A DNA stretch of 64,000 nucleotides. Source: Fulvia fulva. Its lineage: Eukaryota > Ascomycota > Dothideomycetes > Mycosphaerellales > Mycosphaerellaceae. The DNA lies in the NCBI RefSeq assembly GCF_020509005.1, contig NC_063012.1:10912001-10976000 (forward strand), given 5' to 3'. Numbering within the stretch: the first letter of the stretch is position 1; every line of letters starts with the position of its first letter. Shown piece by piece: positions 61,819 through 64,000 of the stretch. The position numbers and the translations under genes are program-made. Under the pieces are notes generated by a model that did no database searches, was not told where the DNA came from, and saw only the letters and a list, made by a program, of their open reading frames with translations.

Positions 61819-64000
61819 TCACAAATTTTTGGAGCGTGGTTGGCGCGGCTTGGCTTTGGGCTTGCCGTTGGGCAGGAGGGTGGATGTGTCCACTGGTGGT
61901 GGTGCGGGATGCGGATTTGTGGTTGTTGTGGAAGGACCATCGCTTCGTGGCTGGCGCATCTTGACTTTTGGTGCACCATTCGGTAGGTAGTCGGGTTCGT
62001 ACGCTGGCGACGGATCTGAGATTGGAAGAGAAGGATCGCCTGTAGCAAACATTGCGGGATCCAGGTTCGGGTCAATGCCCGTTGTCGATGCTGGCTTACT
62101 TGCCAGTGCTGGGCCTGACGACGATGCAGCAGCTTCCGCGGCCTTCTTCTGAGCTTTTGCTGCAGCTTCCGCAGCCTTCTTCTGAGCTCGCGCAGCACGG
62201 TTTGCTGCTCCCACACAGCCGCCACAGCACTTGGCTGCTTCCTGGACCTGGCCATCGATCATAGCGTTGCCACTGAACAGAAGACCCCCACAGTCTTTAC
62301 ACTTGGCCTTTGGCGGAGAGCTGGGAGAGCTCGCAGGTGCCGTCGAACTTCGCACTGGTGTTGAAAGACCTGGCAAATTGCTTGCTTTTGGGGCTTGATC
62401 AGTGTGCATTCCAGCCAATAGGGCAGCTAAATAGGGGCTGACAAGTGGCGGGTTCGTCGGCAGAGGCGCATCGGTCATTGTGGTATCCTTGATAGGAGGG
62501 CTACCTATCGTGGCGGCTGGAGTCGCTTGCTCACCATGAAGTCCAGCCGATATGGCCGGTAGTCCAGAACCAACGAATTGCACAGTCACTGGCCGTGATG
62601 CAGTGCCACTCTGCGAGGCCGTCGAAGACGCATCGGGCATGGAGACATCCTCTACGGCAGAGACCTGCTTCAAGATGTTGGCAAGAGTGAGCTCGGGGGG
62701 CAGGAATACTGGTTGCGCCTCCTGCATTGGAACATCCTCGCTGGCAGTGAAGTCGGCTTGCAGGGCTGGCTGCGCAGTGTACGGCATGGATGGTGGCGAG
62801 GAGAAAGGAGTGCTCGCAGCCACCGGAGCCGCGTCTTGCATCTCAACCTCGTTGATTGAGGGAGATGGTGCCGCGGTCTCGGATGGGGTGGTCGCAGGTG
62901 GCGGCGTCGCGACACTCGCTCCCTCTGCGGGAGGCGCCTGCGACGTCGCAACACCTTCATCCATGACACCTTGGACCGGAGTCACGACATCATCGAGATC
63001 AATATCAGGGCTGGTGCCTGTGTGATCATCGGGAGTCGCCTCCGGCATTCCAGCGCCCCCAGCGTCATTCTCATCAGCCTGCGGTGACTCTGCTTCTGGC
63101 TCTGGCTTCGGCACCGACGGGAATGGGCGTGAGCCTCGAGCTGCGCCCGCGTACGCATTCATGACCTGTGACAACGGCGACTTTGCCACTGGTGGCCTAC
63201 TCGTGTGCGCCTTGAGGGCTCGATACATCGACGTATCGCCCTTGCAGCGTCGCAAGGCCGCCGGTACCTTCACCTTGGCTGGGATCCTCCGCAGCTCAGG
63301 GGCGAGGCCGACGAGGCGGGGTGTTGTTATCAGGCTGGCGAGTAAGTCTGAGCCATCAGCTGGCTCGCCGTTGAGCACGGGAGCTGGCGATAATGGCGGG
63401 GTGGCAGTAAGCGCGCCAGTACCGATGGCAGATACCAGCTTCGACAATGCTTCCATACTAATGGCAGGCCCCGCCTCAAATGCCGAGGACACAGACGCGC
63501 CGAGAGAGCCAGGCGCTGGTACAGTGATGCCCTTCTCTACTTTCAGTGCAGCGCGTGACTTGCTCAGTCTCTCGGCTCCTGTCTCCGTCTGTGGGACCGC
63601 TGCGCTCGTAGGCATGGACAGCCCTGGTAGAGCTAGCCATGGCTCTGCACTTACAGACGCCGAAGCTTCGACACTGTCTTGAACGGGCAGAAAGACTTGT
63701 GCTGGCGCGGAAATAGGCGCTGCAGATACTGGCGCTTCGCGCTCGGGACTCAGGAGATAGGTCGAGGCTGAGGCCTCCTCCTGAACCTCGCTAGCAGGCT
63801 GCGATGCTGGTGTGGTCGAAGCACTTGGCGACTGCTCGAGTTGAAGCGCTTCGCTTTCCTCCACCTCTCGCAGCACCTCAGGCTCTACAGTAACCACGAG
63901 CTCCTCCGCTGGTGTGACTGGGGCAGTCGGTGACTGTTCAAACTCAGGCGCAAGCTCTTCGATCTCATCCTGCACGATCTCCGGCACTACAATGGCGGCA
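61819..64000 (-). CDS. Pro/Ala/Ser-rich protein with Cys cluster (5' end outside window)
   Basis: The frame is open from the right edge of the window to a stop at 61819, at least 726 codons, without a clear ATG near the edge. Most of it is low-complexity Pro/Ala/Ser/Thr/Glu sequence with repeated acidic dipeptides (VEMQDAAP, DVPMQEAQP, EDVSMPDASS). Near residue 570 of the visible part is KCKDCGGLLFSGNAMIDG followed by AAKCCGGCVGAANRAA, a CxxC...CCxxC cluster that may bind zinc. Next is an alanine/lysine helix repeated twice (AQKKAAEAAA). The C-terminus repeats a basic motif: LPNGAPKVKMRQPRS and LPNGKPKAKPRQPRS. I do not recognise the family. A nuclear or chromatin role is only a guess from composition. 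Confidence 0.6.
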   Translation of the reverse strand, partial: AAIVVPEIVQDEIEELAPEFEQSPTAPVTPAEELVVTVEPEVLREVEESEALQLEQSPSASTTPASQPASEVQEEASASTYLLSPEREAPVSAAPISAPAQVFLPVQDSVEASASVSAEPWLALPGLSMPTSAAVPQTETGAERLSKSRAALKVEKGITVPAPGSLGASVSSAFEAGPAISMEALSKLVSAIGTGALTATPPLSPAPVLNGEPADGSDLLASLITTPRLVGLAPELRRIPAKVKVPAALRRCKGDTSMYRALKAHTSRPPVAKSPLSQVMNAYAGAARGSRPFPSVPKPEPEAESPQADENDAGGAGMPEATPDDHTGTSPDIDLDDVVTPVQGVMDEGVATSQAPPAEGASVATPPPATTPSETAAPSPSINEVEMQDAAPVAASTPFSSPPSMPYTAQPALQADFTASEDVPMQEAQPVFLPPELTLANILKQVSAVEDVSMPDASSTASQSGTASRPVTVQFVGSGLPAISAGLHGEQATPAATIGSPPIKDTTMTDAPLPTNPPLVSPYLAALLAGMHTDQAPKASNLPGLSTPVRSSTAPASSPSSPPKAKCKDCGGLLFSGNAMIDGQVQEAAKCCGGCVGAANRAARAQKKAAEAAAKAQKKAAEAAASSSGPALASKPASTTGIDPNLDPAMFATGDPSLPISDPSPAYEPDYLPNGAPKVKMRQPRSDGPSTTTTNPHPAPPPVDTSTLLPNGKPKAKPRQPRSKNL

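Noticed and set aside
1..64000. CRISPR arrays, prokaryotic operons, phage or insertion sequences
   Set aside because: Spliced eukaryotic genes throughout; no direct repeats with regular unique spacers of CRISPR type and no transposase frames.

Overview
The window is nuclear DNA from a filamentous ascomycete (Pezizomycotina). I lean to Dothideomycetes from the overall look of the genes, but that is inference. The signs are compact genes with short introns (about 46 to 75 bp) carrying GTRNGN donors and CTAAY-like branch sites, HET-domain genes, a fungal 7TM rhodopsin-like protein, a FLC/TRP-like channel, a secreted GH54 arabinofuranosidase and a RID-type cytosine methyltransferase. I saw no rRNA, tRNA, CRISPR array or intact transposon.

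Layout. 0.3-5.6 kb: COX11, a HIT-type zinc finger protein, a BTB protein with an inserted ubiquitin-like domain, and an MKK1/2-type MAP kinase kinase. 7.5-18.3 kb: three consecutive copies of one two-gene module. In each copy an acidic coiled-coil-like protein on the minus strand and a DUF6590-like protein on the plus strand are divergently transcribed from a start-to-start interval of about 450 bp. 18.5-23.3 kb: a membrane protein and a FLC-family channel. 25.7-29.9 kb: mitochondrial EF-G (MEF1) and the splicing factor CDC40/PRP17, sharing a 206 bp divergent promoter. 30.0-32.5 kb: a degenerate array of seven units of about 370 bp, each with a pair of inverted arms. 32.9-42.3 kb: abfB, a damaged HET gene, a beta-lactamase-fold hydrolase, a frameshifted NTF2-like pseudogene and a membrane-anchored GH3 beta-glucosidase. 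43.8-51.1 kb: proteins of unknown function and a 7TM protein. 52.1-64 kb: a GPI-type GH76 (DFG5/DCW1), a RID homologue, ADE4, a HET gene with an in-frame stop, and the 3' part of a Pro/Ala/Ser-rich protein cut by the window edge.

Biology. Housekeeping genes (COX11, MEF1, CDC40, ADE4, MKK) are interleaved with wall and plant-polymer enzymes and with a lineage-specific block. The most unusual material is the triplicated divergent pair module, the hairpin-like repeat array, and the BTB/ubiquitin-like chimera. The RID homologue suggests this genome has, or had, repeat-induced point mutation; two repeat copies here differ almost only by transitions, as RIP would predict.

Limits. Exon joins were inferred by reading splice signals and keeping frame, without transcripts. 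Family names come from recalled motifs, not searches.
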